From positions 3,683,501 to 3,747,500 of the forward strand of contig NZ_CP139421.1 of the NCBI RefSeq assembly GCF_034119865.1: a stretch of 64,000 nt of DNA, in the 5' to 3' direction. The notes beneath the pieces are model-generated. The model made no database searches. It was not told where the DNA came from and worked only from the letters and a program-made list of their open reading frames with translations. Origin of the DNA: Algoriphagus sp. NG3. Its GTDB lineage: Bacteria > Bacteroidota > Bacteroidia > Cytophagales > Cyclobacteriaceae. A program made the position numbers and the translations under genes. How positions within the stretch are numbered: the stretch's first letter is position 1; the number at the start of each line of letters is the position of its first letter. Of the stretch, positions 1 to 8,703 are shown in pieces.

Positions 1-2
1 TG

Positions 3-1082
3 AAGTCCTGCTATCAGAATTCTTTTGCCGGCTATCTGGTTTTTGCAAGTGCCTTCCTGTTTCTGATCCCTTATGTGGCGATCCAAATCCGGGGCATCTC
101 TATATTTCTGGATGCCGCATTCCCGGACATGTTCCCGTATTGGGTGTGGTCTGCAGTGCTGGTTTTCATCATGTTGATCTATTCAGAAATCGGTGGACTA
201 AAAGCCATAGTATATAGTGATGCCATTCAAGGTGTGATTATGCTGACTGTCATATGGATCATCGGCGTAACCTGCCTGAAGCTGAGCGGAGGCCTGGAAG
301 CCGGTTTGGAAAAAGTATCCCAGGTAAATCCCGACCTCTTGACTCTTCCGGGGCCAAAGGGGCTGTTTACTTCTCCATTTCTAATCGCCTCTGCTATAGC
401 TATTGTACTGATCCCTGTATCCCAGCCCCAGTTTACCACCCGACTGGTAGTGATGAAAAACCTAAAATCTGTACATAGAATGGCTTATGCTGTAGGGATC
501 TTTGCCATATTGGTTATCCTTCCTACTGCCTTTATCGGGCTTTACGGAGCCATACAATATCCTGAAGCTAGCACTGCTGATTTCTTGAAAAACGCCCTGT
601 TATTTGACCAGGCTGTACCTGTGGCGGCACTTGCTGTAGTAGGCCTTTTTGCCGCATGCCTATCGACCACCAATGCGCAGATCTTTGCCCTAGGCACCGA
701 ACTTCGCTCATTACTTTCAGGCACTGACAAGTTCAACATGAAAGTAACCAAGCTTTCTATTCTGGCATTCTCCCTGATTGTCCTGGTATTTTCCACGTAC
801 ATGAGTAATGAACTTGTGCTCCTCGCTAGGGTCAGCTTTGCCGGCACATCTATGATTGCGCCGGTGGTTTTGGGTGCAGTCATTTTCAAAAACCCACCTA
901 AAGTACTGCTCTGGATATCCACGATAGCACTTGCAGTTTTCTTGCTGTCACTAGCAGAAATTGTCCCTGCTTTCATAAGTGGATACCCTCTGGATTTCCT
1001 GATGTACGGCATCCTCTTTATTTTAACATTCACAGTGATGGTTCGCCATCATTTCACTCAAAAAACCACTCATGAAGCTTGA
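3..1082 (+). CDS. Sodium:solute symporter (SSS family), C-terminal part
   Basis: The 5' end is cut by the window edge; the reading frame is open from base 3, so the GTG at 75 is an internal Val codon. The visible ~359 residues are almost entirely hydrophobic helices, about eight to nine membrane spans. A conserved-looking stretch near AEIGGLKAIVYSDAIQ-type residues (IYSEIGGLKAIVYSDAIQG) is the SSS signature seen in Na+/glucose, proline and sialic-acid transporters. These proteins sit in the inner membrane and couple Na+ entry to solute uptake. The last 11 bases overlap the next gene, so it is probably translated together with the hydrolase and reductases downstream and imports their substrate. 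Family is clear from sequence; the solute (sugar or uronate) is inferred from neighbours. Confidence 0.85.
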   Translation, partial: KSCYQNSFAGYLVFASAFLFLIPYVAIQIRGISIFLDAAFPDMFPYWVWSAVLVFIMLIYSEIGGLKAIVYSDAIQGVIMLTVIWIIGVTCLKLSGGLEAGLEKVSQVNPDLLTLPGPKGLFTSPFLIASAIAIVLIPVSQPQFTTRLVVMKNLKSVHRMAYAVGIFAILVILPTAFIGLYGAIQYPEASTADFLKNALLFDQAVPVAALAVVGLFAACLSTTNAQIFALGTELRSLLSGTDKFNMKVTKLSILAFSLIVLVFSTYMSNELVLLARVSFAGTSMIAPVVLGAVIFKNPPKVLLWISTIALAVFLLSLAEIVPAFISGYPLDFLMYGILFILTFTVMVRHHFTQKTTHEA

Positions 1083-2451
1083 TATAACTAGTTCGATAAA
1101 CAGCTTACAACAACCTCTGAAAAAATTCTGGGAACTTTCCGGAGAAAAAATCAACCTGATCGAATCCTCCTTTGACACAGCGAAGGGAGCTCCAGTTTTC
1201 ACCGAAAAAGGCAAATACGTAACCCGAGGCTGGACAGAATGGACTCAGGGGTTTCAGTATGGATCCGCTATCCTTCAGTTTGATGCCACGGGAGAAGAAG
1301 AGTTTTTGAAAATAGGACGTGATAACACCTTGAACAAAATGGCTCCTCACCTCACACACGTAGGTGTCCATGACCATGGATTTAACAATGTCAGCACTTA
1401 TGGGAACCTCCTTAGATTGATAGAAGAGGGTAAAATAGAAGGTGCGGCATGGGAGAGAAACTTCTACCAGCTTGCCTTGAAAGTAAGTGGTGCAGTGCAA
1501 GCCATGCGATGGACATCAATTCCCAGCGGCGGTTTTATTTATTCTTTTAATGGGCCGCATTCCCTGTTTGTGGACACGATCCGCTCCTGCCGGGCATTGG
1601 TAGTTTCCCATGCTCTGGGACATGTGCTCCAAGGAGAAAATGACCGTAGAACTTCCCTGATCCAGCGGGCAATACAGCATATCCTGAGCACAGTTCGCTA
1701 TTCAATATTTTACGGAAACGGAAGGGATTCTTACGACTTGTCTGGCAGAACTGCCCATGAGATCATCTTCAACACCAATGATGGGAATTATCGCTGCCCG
1801 AATTCACAGCAAGGTTATACCGGTTTCAGCACCTGGACAAGGGGGTTGGCATGGGCGATTTGCGGCCTTGGGGAAACACTCGAGATTTTAGATCAAATCG
1901 ATGAAAGCGATTACACTGAAATCATTTCGAAAGTAGACTTGATCAAAGAGCTCTCAGAAGCGGCCACTGCTACTGCGGATTTCTATCTGGCAAACACCCC
2001 TACCGATGGCATTCCCTATTGGGATACCGGAGCACCAAATTTTCATAAAATGGGAGACTATCTCAATGCGAAATCAGATCCATTCAATGCTTATGAGCCA
2101 ATAGATTCTTCCGCTGCCTGCATCGCTGCGCAGGGTTTTATCAGAATTGGCCATTGGATGGAAAAAGTAAACCATGAGCTTTCAGAAAAGTATATCCACG
2201 CAGGGATTCAGATAGCGGGCAACCTATTTTCCGAACCCTATTTATCCACTGCCTCTTCGCATCAAGGATTAATTTTGCACTCAATCTACCACCAGCCAAA
2301 TGGTTGGGATTACCGCCCAGCTCCAGATAAAGCTCCCTATGGAGAATCATGCATGTGGGGGGACTATCATGCGAGAGAACTGGCCTTGCTACTTCAGCGG
2401 ATGGCAAAAGGTGAAACTTATTATAGTTATCTTAATTGTGTAGGCTCATGA
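1072..2451 (+). CDS. GH88-like glycoside hydrolase (unsaturated uronyl hydrolase-like)
   Basis: A 459-residue protein without a signal peptide, so cytoplasmic. It has the (alpha/alpha)6-barrel pattern of GH88/GH105 unsaturated glucuronyl hydrolases: the HDHGF motif (D101) and SLFVDT (D168) sit where those families have their two key Asp residues, and STWTRGLAWAI, SSAACIAAQG and SCMWGDYHARE match the later conserved blocks. Known members hydrate the C4-C5 double bond of sugars released by polysaccharide lyases. It overlaps the symporter by 11 bases and the next gene by ATGA. The two Asp equivalences are by eye and the sequence is divergent, so the substrate could be different from a classical unsaturated uronide; family assignment is good, substrate unknown. 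Confidence 0.75.
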   Translation: MKLDITSSINSLQQPLKKFWELSGEKINLIESSFDTAKGAPVFTEKGKYVTRGWTEWTQGFQYGSAILQFDATGEEEFLKIGRDNTLNKMAPHLTHVGVHDHGFNNVSTYGNLLRLIEEGKIEGAAWERNFYQLALKVSGAVQAMRWTSIPSGGFIYSFNGPHSLFVDTIRSCRALVVSHALGHVLQGENDRRTSLIQRAIQHILSTVRYSIFYGNGRDSYDLSGRTAHEIIFNTNDGNYRCPNSQQGYTGFSTWTRGLAWAICGLGETLEILDQIDESDYTEIISKVDLIKELSEAATATADFYLANTPTDGIPYWDTGAPNFHKMGDYLNAKSDPFNAYEPIDSSAACIAAQGFIRIGHWMEKVNHELSEKYIHAGIQIAGNLFSEPYLSTASSHQGLILHSIYHQPNGWDYRPAPDKAPYGESCMWGDYHARELALLLQRMAKGETYYSYLNCVGS

Positions 2452-3893
2452 GCACAGGAAAATACAAACCCCAATATCCGAGAATAGCCCAGCTGAAAAC
2501 CGCTGAAAATCTTCGTGACCATCTGGCAAAGGAAGGCATTATACTGAACTTTGATGAAGAGCTAAAAACAGGCGAGAACTCACCTTTCACCAAGGCACAT
2601 ACCACAAGGGCTGGAAACAAAATAGGAAATGCGTTTTGCATACTTCCTATGGAAGGATGGGATGGAACCACCGACGGCAAACCGACTGAACTTACCCGTA
2701 GACGCTGGAAAAACTTTGCAATCAGCGGAGCAAAATTGCTTTGGGGCTGCGAAGCCGTAGCCGTTCAGCCGGACGGAAGAGCCAATCCCAACCAACTTAT
2801 GATCAATGATAAAAATCTTCGTGATTTTGAGGCCTTGTATCAGATGGTGGAGCGTGAGCATCAGAACGCCTTTGGAAATTCTGAGGATTTGCTCACAGGG
2901 CTACAGCTCACGCATTCAGGCAGATTATGCAAGCCTGAAAGCAAAACCAAAATGGCTCCAAAGATTCTTTATTCACATCCGGTATTGAACAAAAAGTTTG
3001 GACTGGTAGAGGATTATCCGCTGATGACAGATGGAGAAATATCCGAGTTGATCGATTCTTATGTAGCAGCTGCGGTTCGTGCGCAGAAAACAGGGTACAA
3101 ATTTGTAGATATCAAACACTGCCACGGTTATTTGGGGCATGAGTTTCTGAGCGCTTACGAACGTGAGGGGCGATATGGCAAGTCTATCGAAAACAGAACC
3201 CGGTTTATCCGGGAGATCGTCTCCGGAATAAGGACTGAGGCGCCCGGACTGGAGATCGGCGTACGGATGAGTATTTTCGACTGGGTCCCTTTCAAGCAAG
3301 GTGAAGATGGCAAAGGAATTCCGGCAGCGGAAAGCCCTTACCCTTTTGCTTTTGGGGGAAATGAATCAGGAATTGGAGAGAACCTCAATGAATCCTTTGA
3401 ATTCCTGAAAGAGCTAGAGAAACTCGATATAGAGCTACTCTGCACTACTGCCGGGAGCCCTTACTACAATCCGCACATCCAGCGTCCTGCACTATTCCCT
3501 CCCTCCGATGGATATATGCCTCCGGAAGACCCACTTCATGGTGTGGCCAGACAGATTGAGGCTGTGGCAAAAGTTAAAAAAGCTTTTCCAAATTTCTACA
3601 CTGTAGGATCAGCGTATTCTTATCTGCAGGAATGGCTTCCAAGTGTGGCTCAAAACGTGTTAGAATCAGGAAAAGCTGATTCTATAGGTTTGGGCAGAAT
3701 GGTTCTCAGCTATCCGGAATTGCCTGCAGACGTGCTGGCGGGAGAGCCTATGAAGCGGGGCAAAATCTGCCGGACTTTCTCAGATTGCACAACAGCTCCC
3801 AGAAACGGCATGATTTCAGGATGCTTCCCTTTAGATCCTTTTTACAAGAAAATGGAAATCCACGAAACACTTAAAACCATCAAAGCATCATGA
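2448..3893 (+). CDS. NADH:flavin oxidoreductase, Old Yellow Enzyme family
   Basis: A 481-residue TIM-barrel flavoenzyme. The ATG at 2448 overlaps the previous stop (ATGA) and is preferred to the in-frame TTG at 2436. QLTHSGR and VDIKHCHGYLGHEF correspond to the FMN/substrate-binding QLxHxGR and HGxHGYL blocks, and GKSIENRTRF to the GGSxENRxRF block of the OYE/2,4-dienoyl-CoA reductase family. The C-terminal FAD/NAD domain and Fe-S cysteines of dienoyl-CoA reductases are absent, so it is the single-domain type. Such enzymes reduce activated C=C bonds using NAD(P)H. Its coupling to a hydrolase and an SDR suggests it reduces an enone or enal formed during sugar breakdown; that role is an inference. 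Confidence 0.85.
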   Translation: MSTGKYKPQYPRIAQLKTAENLRDHLAKEGIILNFDEELKTGENSPFTKAHTTRAGNKIGNAFCILPMEGWDGTTDGKPTELTRRRWKNFAISGAKLLWGCEAVAVQPDGRANPNQLMINDKNLRDFEALYQMVEREHQNAFGNSEDLLTGLQLTHSGRLCKPESKTKMAPKILYSHPVLNKKFGLVEDYPLMTDGEISELIDSYVAAAVRAQKTGYKFVDIKHCHGYLGHEFLSAYEREGRYGKSIENRTRFIREIVSGIRTEAPGLEIGVRMSIFDWVPFKQGEDGKGIPAAESPYPFAFGGNESGIGENLNESFEFLKELEKLDIELLCTTAGSPYYNPHIQRPALFPPSDGYMPPEDPLHGVARQIEAVAKVKKAFPNFYTVGSAYSYLQEWLPSVAQNVLESGKADSIGLGRMVLSYPELPADVLAGEPMKRGKICRTFSDCTTAPRNGMISGCFPLDPFYKKMEIHETLKTIKAS

Positions 3894-4660
3894 GTAAAGT
3901 AGCATTAGTAACAGGAGGTTCACGTGGTATTGGACTTGGAATTGCCCGTAAACTGGCTGAAGAAGGTATAGCCCTGGCGATAAATGGTGTCAGGGATGAA
4001 GAGAGCGCAAGTGCAGCTCTGGATGAGTTGAGAAGCTTAGGCGTTCGGGTAGCCTATTTGCAGGGCAATATTGCAGTAAAAGAAGACCGGGAAGCAATCC
4101 TTGAGGGGCTAAAATCCAAGTTCGGCAAAATCGATATTCTCGTAAACAACGCTGGAGTCGCTCCCAGAACGAGAAATGATCTCTTCGATATCTCAGAAGA
4201 AGATTATGATCATCTGATGGACATCAATCAGAAAGGCACTTTCTTCCTCACTCAGGGGATCGCAAAATGGATGGCGGCCCTAAAAACAGAAACACCAGAA
4301 GCCGAGCTATCTATAGTAAACATCACTTCTATTTCCGCCACTGTAGCTTCCAAGATTCGGGCTTCCTACTGTATGTCTAAAGCCTCTCTTTCTATGTTCT
4401 CCAAGGTCTTGGCGGTAAAAATGGCGGAATTTGGCATTCCCGTCTATGAAATCCAGCCAGGTGTGATAGAGACCGATATGATAGAAAAAGTAAGAGAAAC
4501 CTACCATCAAGGGGTAAAGAGTGGGATGACGCTTGAACCACGCATGGGTATGCCTGAAGACATAGGTAAAGTGGTGGCAGCCTTGGTCAGAGGAGACTTA
4601 CCCTACTCCACAGGTCAGGTGCTTACAGTGGATGGCGGGATGACTATTGCGAGGATGTAG
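3890..4660 (+). CDS. Short-chain dehydrogenase/reductase (FabG-like)
   Basis: A 256-residue classical SDR. The cofactor motif TGGSRGIG is at residues 8-15, NNAG at 86-89, and the catalytic Ser (about 147), Tyr160 and Lys164 (YCMSK) are all present. The C-terminus ends with the usual GQVLTVDGGM. It overlaps the flavoenzyme gene by ATGA and is the last gene of the four-gene run, with 76 bases before the next gene. It most likely oxidises or reduces a carbonyl of the same sugar-derived intermediate. FabG itself is less likely because no fatty-acid gene is nearby. Confidence 0.88.
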   Translation: MSKVALVTGGSRGIGLGIARKLAEEGIALAINGVRDEESASAALDELRSLGVRVAYLQGNIAVKEDREAILEGLKSKFGKIDILVNNAGVAPRTRNDLFDISEEDYDHLMDINQKGTFFLTQGIAKWMAALKTETPEAELSIVNITSISATVASKIRASYCMSKASLSMFSKVLAVKMAEFGIPVYEIQPGVIETDMIEKVRETYHQGVKSGMTLEPRMGMPEDIGKVVAALVRGDLPYSTGQVLTVDGGMTIARM

Positions 4661-4736
4661 ATGTGATTTTTCATTAAAATGAACATCATCAATATTATTT
4701 CGTAGATTTTCTTATCTGAGTTTACGACATTTAGCT

Positions 4737-4958
4737 ATGGAATTCATCAAGTACATCGAAATCAATCCATCCAAAAGATTTGGTCAACCATCAATCATCG
4801 GCACTAGAATTTCGGTAGCAGATGTTTTAAATTGGTTGGCAAGTGGGATGTCTAAAGAAGAAATTATTTCCGATTTCCCTGAATTATCCTTGGAAAGCAT
4901 TAATGCGTGTCTGTTTTTTGCGGCAACTAGAGAAAAGCAACTCGGAATTGCCTCATGA
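4737..4958 (+). CDS. DUF433 protein, probable antitoxin
   Basis: A 73-residue protein that reads as a DUF433 (Vap-type antitoxin-like HTH) domain: ITINP-like start, GTRISVADVLNWLASGMS, then EEIISDFPELS and a helix with AATREK. DUF433 proteins pair with small PIN-like proteins. It overlaps the next gene by ATGA, which is the usual order, antitoxin first. By eye the pair is more AT-rich than the genes around it, consistent with a mobile accessory module. DNA binding and neutralisation are family-level expectations, not shown here. Confidence 0.8.
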   Translation: MEFIKYIEINPSKRFGQPSIIGTRISVADVLNWLASGMSKEEIISDFPELSLESINACLFFAATREKQLGIAS

Positions 4959-5293
4959 GGCTTCTGTTTGATCAGAACATATCCTACAAAATAGTCCGAA
5001 AACTCTCGGACATTTATCCAGATGCGAAACAGGTAAGAGAATTAGGTATTGAAGATTTTACGGATAAAGAAATTTGGCAATTCGCCAAACGTGAAAATTA
5101 CATTATTGTCACATTTGATGCGGATTTTTATCATTTCTCTCTTGTATGGAATCATCCGCCAAAAATCATCTGGATTCGTTCTATTCAACAAACCACAATC
5201 GTAATTGAATCTTTATTGAGACATCATTTGAAAGATATCAATCTTTTTAATATTGACAGTTCTCTATCTTGTCTAGAGTTAATTGGAAAATAA
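4955..5293 (+). CDS. DUF5615 PIN-like protein, probable toxin
   Basis: A 112-residue protein matching the DUF5615 PIN-like family: N-terminal LLFDQNIS with an acidic residue at D6, a conserved VRELGI/DFTDKEIW segment, and IVTFDADF in the middle, giving the spaced acidic residues expected of a PIN-fold nuclease. Members are usually found with DUF433 proteins as here and are presumed RNases, although few are characterised. It is translationally coupled to the upstream DUF433 gene. No terminator is evident before the next gene at 5360. Confidence 0.75.
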   Translation: MRLLFDQNISYKIVRKLSDIYPDAKQVRELGIEDFTDKEIWQFAKRENYIIVTFDADFYHFSLVWNHPPKIIWIRSIQQTTIVIESLLRHHLKDINLFNIDSSLSCLELIGK

Positions 5294-5359
5294 AAAAAAA
5301 TCAGTGCATACGCTTAAATGAGTTTATTCCTATTCTCGCCTTTTTAGATTTCAAAACCC

Positions 5360-6463
5360 ATGAAAACCCAGCTTCTTTTCATTTTCTTTATTTTGATTCT
5401 TCTTAGCTCCCATACTTTTGCGCAGCAGAAGCGTACCAAAATCGGGGTGGCCGGACTGACTCACGGACATGTAGGCTGGATACTTAATGCAAAAGACCGA
5501 GCTGACTTGGAGATCGTTGGAATAGCGGAGCCGAACCGGGAATTAGCCAAAAGGCTAACCGAGCAGCATGGGTTATCTATGGAGTTGGTCTTTGATTCGG
5601 TCGAAGAAATGCTGGAAAAAACCAAACCTGAAGCCGTCACAGCTTTTGGAAATATCTATGATCACTTGGCTGTAGTAGAGGCATGTGCTCCCAGAGGCAT
5701 ACATGTGATGGTGGAAAAGCCATTGGCTGTAAGTCTCGAACACGCCATGAAAATGAAGATGCTGGCAGAACAGCACAACATCCACTTAATCACCAACTAT
5801 GAGACCACATGGTACCCCAGCACGTTCAAAGCCCGTGAAATACTTCAAAATGGTGAAGTGGGTGACCTGCGTAAAGTGGTGGTGAGAGACGGACATCGCG
5901 GTCCAAAAAAAATAGGTGTAGGCGAAGAGTTCTTGGAATGGCTGACAGATCCTAAGCTAAATGGTGGCGGGGCAATTATAGATTTTGGCTGCTATGGAGC
6001 AAACTTGGCCACTTGGCTACAATCCGGAAAACGGCCAAAATCAGTAACAGCAGTCACTCAGCAACTTCAGCCTGAAAACAATCCGAAAGTGGATGATGAA
6101 GCTACAATTATCCTAAATTATGAGGATTCGCAAGCAATCATCCAGGCTTCTTGGAACTGGCCTATAGGAAGAAAAGACATGGAAATCTACGGCTTGACCG
6201 GAGCTATCTATGCGGACAATCCCACAGATGTGCGCGTTCTCCATGCAGAAGGGTATTCCGGTTTTGAAGAAAGTGAATATAAGTTAGAATATACAAATTC
6301 TCCATTCGAAGATCCATTCACGCTTTTTTTGGATGTTATCAATGGTAATCTCGTTCTCGATGACTACGCCCTTCCTTCACTTGAGAATAATATGATCGTA
6401 GTGGAAATTTTATCCGCAGCAGTGGAAAGTGCCAAGACTGGAAAGACGGTTTACTTGAAGTAA
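5360..6463 (+). CDS. Secreted Gfo/Idh/MocA-family oxidoreductase
   Basis: A 367-residue protein with a signal peptide of about 21 residues ending THTFAQ-like (SHTFAQ). The mature part starts with a Rossmann strand, KIGVAGLTHGHVGW, in which the usual GxGxxG is changed to GxAGxxHGH, and carries the family's EKPLA motif with Lys120. The C-terminal domain follows the GFO/IDH/MocA dimer fold. Exported members (often Tat or Sec substrates with tightly bound NAD) oxidise or reduce sugars, and several act at C3 of glycosides. A DUF1080 lipoprotein lies convergently downstream. The exact substrate is unknown. Confidence 0.82.
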   Translation: MKTQLLFIFFILILLSSHTFAQQKRTKIGVAGLTHGHVGWILNAKDRADLEIVGIAEPNRELAKRLTEQHGLSMELVFDSVEEMLEKTKPEAVTAFGNIYDHLAVVEACAPRGIHVMVEKPLAVSLEHAMKMKMLAEQHNIHLITNYETTWYPSTFKAREILQNGEVGDLRKVVVRDGHRGPKKIGVGEEFLEWLTDPKLNGGGAIIDFGCYGANLATWLQSGKRPKSVTAVTQQLQPENNPKVDDEATIILNYEDSQAIIQASWNWPIGRKDMEIYGLTGAIYADNPTDVRVLHAEGYSGFEESEYKLEYTNSPFEDPFTLFLDVINGNLVLDDYALPSLENNMIVVEILSAAVESAKTGKTVYLK

Positions 6464-6911
6464 GTAGAAGAGGGAAGCTCGATGACTGAAGTGGTGTTGT
6501 GCTAAGCATTAACGCGTATTTCACACATAACTTCTCCAAAGGCACCAATATTTTAATGTGAAAATAGTTGTTGGCACTAAAATTTAATGTCAGATTCGTA
6601 TATTAACATTAAAATAAACAAAATTTAAGGTTAGATAATGGCATACCTGGTTAACCCGAATAGGAACCAAACCTTGGAAAAATCTTCCTGAACTACCTTC
6701 AGAACTTGCCTAACGGCAGTCAGATTCCACCTCATATGGGCACTCTTTCGCTATACGCCCACATGTTAAGAGCCGTTTGCGAAGGCACTAACGGCGGCAA
6801 TAGAAGTATCAAGAGCCTAACTCATATAAACTCCGCTCTAAATTCTTGGCTCCAGCATCTTGGCTCTTGTTTCTGAAATCTTGATACTTATGTCTAGCTA
6901 CTTGCAACTCC
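6464..6911. other. Convergent intergenic region with inverted repeats
   Basis: This 448-base gap lies between two convergent stops. I see no coding sequence. It contains an AT-rich 10-base inverted repeat (6550-6559 with 6606-6615), a short GC-containing one (GCCGTT at 6772-6777 with AACGGC at 6790-6795), and an 11-base perfect inverted repeat of AAGTATCAAGA (6804-6814) with TCTTGATACTT (6879-6889). Between the last two arms are the word-like copies TTCTTGGCT and TCTTGGCTCTTG. None ends in a T-run strong enough to call a terminator with confidence. Confidence 0.5.
6804..6889. repeat. Inverted repeat with internal TCTTGGCT copies
   Basis: An 11-base perfect inverted repeat (arms 6804-6814 and 6879-6889) encloses several imperfect copies of CTTGGCTC/CAAGAGCC. 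The arrangement is of the degenerate word-like type also seen at 19801-20015 and around 28751-29520, but with different words. Confidence 0.5.
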
Positions 6912-7715
6912 CTACAATTCCTTAATCTTCAAATCCTTAAAAACCACTCCCTGCCCTTCACTCTGCAAGCCTATATATCCCTGTGTAAGCGGCGTGCCAT
7001 CCACTTTGTATTTAGGGTCAAAATTAGCAGCTACTCCACCTCCGACCTGAGGTTTGCTGTATTGCAAAACTGTGTCTCCATTCACCATATGGATGACCAA
7101 TGAATCGCCATACACGATCAGATCTGCTTTCACCCATTCATCCCATTTGAAAGTCGGAGATGTAGAATTGATGCAATGCCGAGGGTCTATTTTCCCTTCG
7201 AAAAACACATCTGTTCCAGGAGAACACATATTCCCTGTAGGTCTGGGCACTCCCTCTTCCTCTTCCGCAAGCATTTGCCATTCCACAGAAATAGGCCAAT
7301 CCTGTTCTTTTAGGATTGTCTCCGGTGCTTGGGAGTGGAACATCACTCCACTGTTTCGATAGGTGTAACTTGCGGCATCTTCCAACCACTGGTCTGTGAA
7401 TCTATATTCCCACGTCATGTGGAAGGATGAAAAGGGCTTCTCATAAAATAGATGACCATATCGGTCATTAAACCCCTCATTATAATCATCATAATTTACA
7501 GCTATGACTCCATCTTCTACACGGAAGGTGTTTTGGTAGTTGTCACCTGTTTCATGATGATAAATTTTAGGGATCCATCCATCCAGGTTCTCCCCATTGA
7601 ACATATCGATCCATTCGGATTTGGAAGCTTCTACTAGTTGGACTTCTTTTTTCTCAGAATTACAGGAAATAAGAACATTCCCTAAAATGGCTGCCAGCAG
7701 TAATTTCTTATACAT
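6912..7715 (-). CDS. DUF1080 lipoprotein (3-keto-disaccharide hydrolase-like)
   Basis: A 267-residue lipoprotein: the signal peptide ends in LISC, with Cys18 as lipid anchor. The mature protein opens with WIDMFNGENLDGWIPK, the hallmark of the DUF1080 / 3-keto-disaccharide hydrolase beta-sandwich, and closes with YIGLQSEGQGVVFKDLKIK, another typical block. Characterised members act on 3-keto-glycosides, which are made by Gfo/Idh/MocA dehydrogenases like the one encoded opposite. It is probably exposed in the periplasm or at the cell surface. It is read alone; 80 bases separate it from the lipid kinase upstream. Function beyond the family is inferred. Confidence 0.85.
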   Translation of the reverse strand: MYKKLLLAAILGNVLISCNSEKKEVQLVEASKSEWIDMFNGENLDGWIPKIYHHETGDNYQNTFRVEDGVIAVNYDDYNEGFNDRYGHLFYEKPFSSFHMTWEYRFTDQWLEDAASYTYRNSGVMFHSQAPETILKEQDWPISVEWQMLAEEEEGVPRPTGNMCSPGTDVFFEGKIDPRHCINSTSPTFKWDEWVKADLIVYGDSLVIHMVNGDTVLQYSKPQVGGGVAANFDPKYKVDGTPLTQGYIGLQSEGQGVVFKDLKIKEL

Positions 7716-7795
7716 AGGGTAAAAGTTGAATAAAAAGATGAAGAGTAAGATAAGGAATTATTCACTTTCAGCCACAGGCATAAGATGGGGAGGGC

Positions 7796-8698
7796 TTAAT
7801 TAAGTGATGTTTGGCAGGCAGTAAATGACTCCCCCACAAGAAACTTGAATGCATGTTTCTCTATTTTGACAGAGACCTGGGAAGGGCTTTTCATTATTTC
7901 CCCATCAATCTGAAATTCTGCCCCTTCTAAGTTGCTGATTTCACATTTCGAAACACTCCAGGATTTTATTCCCTCCACTTCGTCCAAGTCCCCCGTCATA
8001 AATGCCAGTGTCATTTTCAGGTAATGTTCAGCAGTCTCGGGATTGATTGCAATCACTTCAAACTTACCATCATCCATTACACCTTTACAATTCACTACTG
8101 CACCTGTCCCATACCTGTCCCCATTGGCAATGACTACCATCTTAGCTGTTAAGTCAATAATCTCATTCTCTATTTTCAACTTAAATTTCATGGAATCGGT
8201 ACCGAAAATCTCCCCGAAGGAATGCTTCACGTACCCTAGCATTCCTCTGGATTCGTCCTGCTCAAACTTTTGAATCAGATTGGCATTTATACCGAAATCG
8301 GCTAAATGAAGGCAAATTTCACCATTAATGTTAATAGAATCTATGTCCTGCACTTTAAACCTTCGGATCACTTCCCAAGAATCTTCTAAGGTGCCGATCC
8401 CCATACATTTGGCAAGGCCATTTGCAGAACCAAGAGGAATGATAGCTATAGGAATTGATGGTCCCTCCATACTAGCAGCCACCAATTTCACCGTTCCATC
8501 CCCGCCAGCAGCGATAACTAAATCAGGATTGAGATTTTGGATTTGCTGCTGGATGCTCTTATGATCATCTGCTCCGGAAGTTTCATATAGGTGAACTGAA
8601 TAATCACCGAGTTTCTCCTCGATCATTTCGTCCAATTCTTCTCTGTCCAACCCGTTATCTCCAGATATAGGGTTATATACAAATAAGCAGGTCAGCAT
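7796..8698 (-). CDS. Diacylglycerol/lipid kinase (DAGK catalytic domain)
   Basis: A 300-residue soluble lipid kinase of the DgkB/YegS type. The ATP-binding signature is complete: NPISG at 9-13, GGDGT at 65-69 and PLGSANGLAK near 87-96. The C-terminal half is the usual beta-sandwich with VIAINPETAEHYL. Enzymes of this family phosphorylate diacylglycerol or a related lipid to the phosphatidate. The gene starts 5 bases after the App1-like phosphatase gene ends, so the two form an operon with opposing activities on diacylglycerol and phosphatidate. Which lipid is used cannot be told from sequence. Confidence 0.85.
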   Translation of the reverse strand: MLTCLFVYNPISGDNGLDREELDEMIEEKLGDYSVHLYETSGADDHKSIQQQIQNLNPDLVIAAGGDGTVKLVAASMEGPSIPIAIIPLGSANGLAKCMGIGTLEDSWEVIRRFKVQDIDSININGEICLHLADFGINANLIQKFEQDESRGMLGYVKHSFGEIFGTDSMKFKLKIENEIIDLTAKMVVIANGDRYGTGAVVNCKGVMDDGKFEVIAINPETAEHYLKMTLAFMTGDLDEVEGIKSWSVSKCEISNLEGAEFQIDGEIMKSPSQVSVKIEKHAFKFLVGESFTACQTSLN

Positions 8699-8703
8699 AG
8701 GCC

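Noticed and set aside
542..1033. 163-codon open frame on the - strand inside the symporter
   Set aside because: Antisense to a clear membrane transporter; Ser/Thr-rich text without motifs, an expected shadow of hydrophobic codons.
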